Origin: Rhizobiales bacterium Ga0077548
Lineage (GTDB): Bacteria > Pseudomonadota > Alphaproteobacteria > Rhizobiales > Xanthobacteraceae
Direction: 5' to 3'
Assembly: GCA_001464215.1 (NCBI GenBank)
Contig: LNEZ01000089.1
Span: forward strand, 1 to 43,599
DNA: 43,599 nt
A model generated the notes under the pieces. It saw only the letters and a list, made by a program, of their open reading frames with translations, did no database searches and was not told where the DNA came from. A program made the position numbers and the translations under genes. Of the stretch, positions 42,845-43,599 are shown piece by piece (position 1 is the first letter of the stretch; each line of letters begins with the position of its first letter).

Positions 42845-43519
42845 ATGACCATGAACGAATCCCTCCATGCGGCCGCCGATGCGCTCGGAATTCGCATTCC
42901 GAGCCGCCGCGAGCTTGTGGCGGACGGCATCGTTCATGTCGTCGGCGTTGCTGCCGGTATCATCGGCGCGATTGTCCTGATCGTGATCGCAGCGCTCCAT
43001 CGCGACGTCATCGAAATCTTCGCCGTCAGCATCTATGCGGCCGGCATGATCGCGATGTTTTCGCTCTCCGCGCTTTACAATCTGGCGCGCAAGAGCCGCT
43101 ATCGCGAAATCTTCCAGCGGCTCGATCATTCGGGAATCTTCCTGATGATCGCGGGCACCTATACCGCCTTCACCACGCTGATGCTGAAGGGCGATTGGTC
43201 GCTCTATTTGACCGTGATCGTGTGGTCCGTTGCGCTGTTCGGCATCGTCATCAAATTGCTTTGGCCGAAGCGTCTCGAAGGGGTGACCACCGGGCTTTAC
43301 ATCGCGCTCGGCTGGGTCGGCATCATCGCGCTCGAGCCGATCCTGACTTCGCTTGGCGTCGCCGCCATCGTTCTGCTCGGTGCCGGCGGCGCGCTCTATT
43401 GCATCGGCGTGATCTTCCATCTCTGGGAGCGGCTGCCCTACCAGAAGGCGATCTGGCACGGTTTCGTGCTGGTCGCGGCGGGATTGCATTACGGCGCGGT
43501 GCTGACGGCGCTGGTTTGA
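42845..43519 (+). CDS. Hemolysin III family (PAQR-like) membrane protein
   Basis: 224 residues, seven predicted membrane segments. Family signatures: ELVADGIVHVVGV near the start, ALYNLARKSRYREIFQRLDHSG and DHSGIFLMIAGTYTAF with the conserved Asp-His, WERLPYQKAIWHGFVLVAAGLHYGAV at the end with two conserved His (motif given in part). Relatives include Bacillus hemolysin III and eukaryotic PAQR receptors; the conserved His/Asp likely bind zinc. The role in this organism is unknown. Confidence 0.88.
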   Translation: MTMNESLHAAADALGIRIPSRRELVADGIVHVVGVAAGIIGAIVLIVIAALHRDVIEIFAVSIYAAGMIAMFSLSALYNLARKSRYREIFQRLDHSGIFLMIAGTYTAFTTLMLKGDWSLYLTVIVWSVALFGIVIKLLWPKRLEGVTTGLYIALGWVGIIALEPILTSLGVAAIVLLGAGGALYCIGVIFHLWERLPYQKAIWHGFVLVAAGLHYGAVLTALV

Positions 43520-43520
43520 A

Positions 43521-43541
43521 ATCGCGCTCGGGCCGCGCGAT
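43521..43541 (+). other. Inverted repeat after the hemolysin III gene
   Basis: ATCGCGC (43521-43527) and GCGCGAT (43535-43541) pair perfectly around a 7-base loop, two bases after the stop. No T run follows, so at best a weak terminator. Confidence 0.3.
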
Positions 43542-43572
43542 ATAGGCGCATCGAAACTTTCGGGTTTGCGCC

Positions 43573-43599
43573 ATGCGGATTTCCGCAACGGTTTTCACA
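43573..43599 (+). CDS. Possible start of a further gene, cut by the window edge
   Basis: An ATG at 43573 opens MRISATVFT, which runs off the right end. The basic then hydrophobic start would suit a signal peptide or membrane anchor, but nine codons cannot be assigned. Confidence 0.25.

Noticed and set aside
1..43599. CRISPR array, tRNA or rRNA genes, prophage or transposase genes
   Set aside because: No regular repeat-spacer series, no cloverleaf-like or rRNA sequence noticed, and no mobile-element protein recognised on either strand.

Overview
The window is an ordinary, gene-dense stretch of chromosome from a GC-rich alphaproteobacterium. It most likely belongs to the Hyphomicrobiales (Rhizobiales), near the Bradyrhizobium/Nitrobacteraceae/Xanthobacteraceae group. 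Three things point there: the gene neighbourhoods (sulfur-mobilisation cluster, hom-glpX-recJ, DUF3971 next to bcp and tyrS), a perfect Irr-box-like palindrome in front of the suf cluster, and two families of intergenic palindromic repeats that I recall as typical of this group. I see no prophage, transposase, CRISPR array, tRNA or rRNA, and no clearly novel multi-gene system.

Layout. 1-2851: tail of an unidentified gene with a strong terminator, two small uncharacterised genes, a LytM-type M23 peptidase and a single-cysteine Bcp peroxiredoxin. 2999-9628: a large AsmA/DUF3971-type envelope protein, tyrS, anmK and a serine hydrolase. 9688-17125: a promoter overlapped by the Irr-type palindrome, then cysteine desulfurase, sufB, sufC, sufD, sufS, sufT-like, sufA-like and a TfoX-N protein, all on the + strand with short gaps or overlaps. 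17122-23782: a diguanylate cyclase, an RhlE helicase, a hydrolase, an isoprenylcysteine-methyltransferase-like membrane protein (possibly frameshifted), pobA, a YidB-family protein and an MBL-fold hydrolase. 23798-28523: a cold-shock gene with promoter, leader and terminator, a SET-domain methyltransferase, a small secreted protein, parE, an FkbM methyltransferase and a small beta-rich protein. 28607-33794: agmatinase-family ureohydrolase, argC, a TPR protein, a coupled MaoC-hydratase/epoxide-hydrolase-like pair and a GNAT protein. 33797-36069: class I PHA synthase phaC and a small lipoprotein. 36181-43599: a broken aminotransferase, hom, glpX, a GNAT protein, recJ, bioY, a hemolysin III family protein and perhaps the first codons of another gene.

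How the genes work together. The suf block is a coherent Fe-S assembly operon: sulfur donors, the SufBCD scaffold and maturation/carrier factors, with likely iron control through Irr. The hom-glpX-recJ block looks like the conserved core order, with a GNAT gene and a mobile-looking repeat between glpX and recJ. phaC sits near a PhaJ-like MaoC hydratase, a loose polyhydroxyalkanoate association.

Most notable: the aminotransferase before hom carries a deletion (inferred 11 bp) that shifts the frame and removes the PLP-binding lysine. Two 54-bp copies of one palindromic element each begin exactly at a TAG stop codon and show a compensatory base-pair change. A 91-bp two-armed repeat abuts the recJ start. 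A hairpin overlaps the pobA ribosome binding site.
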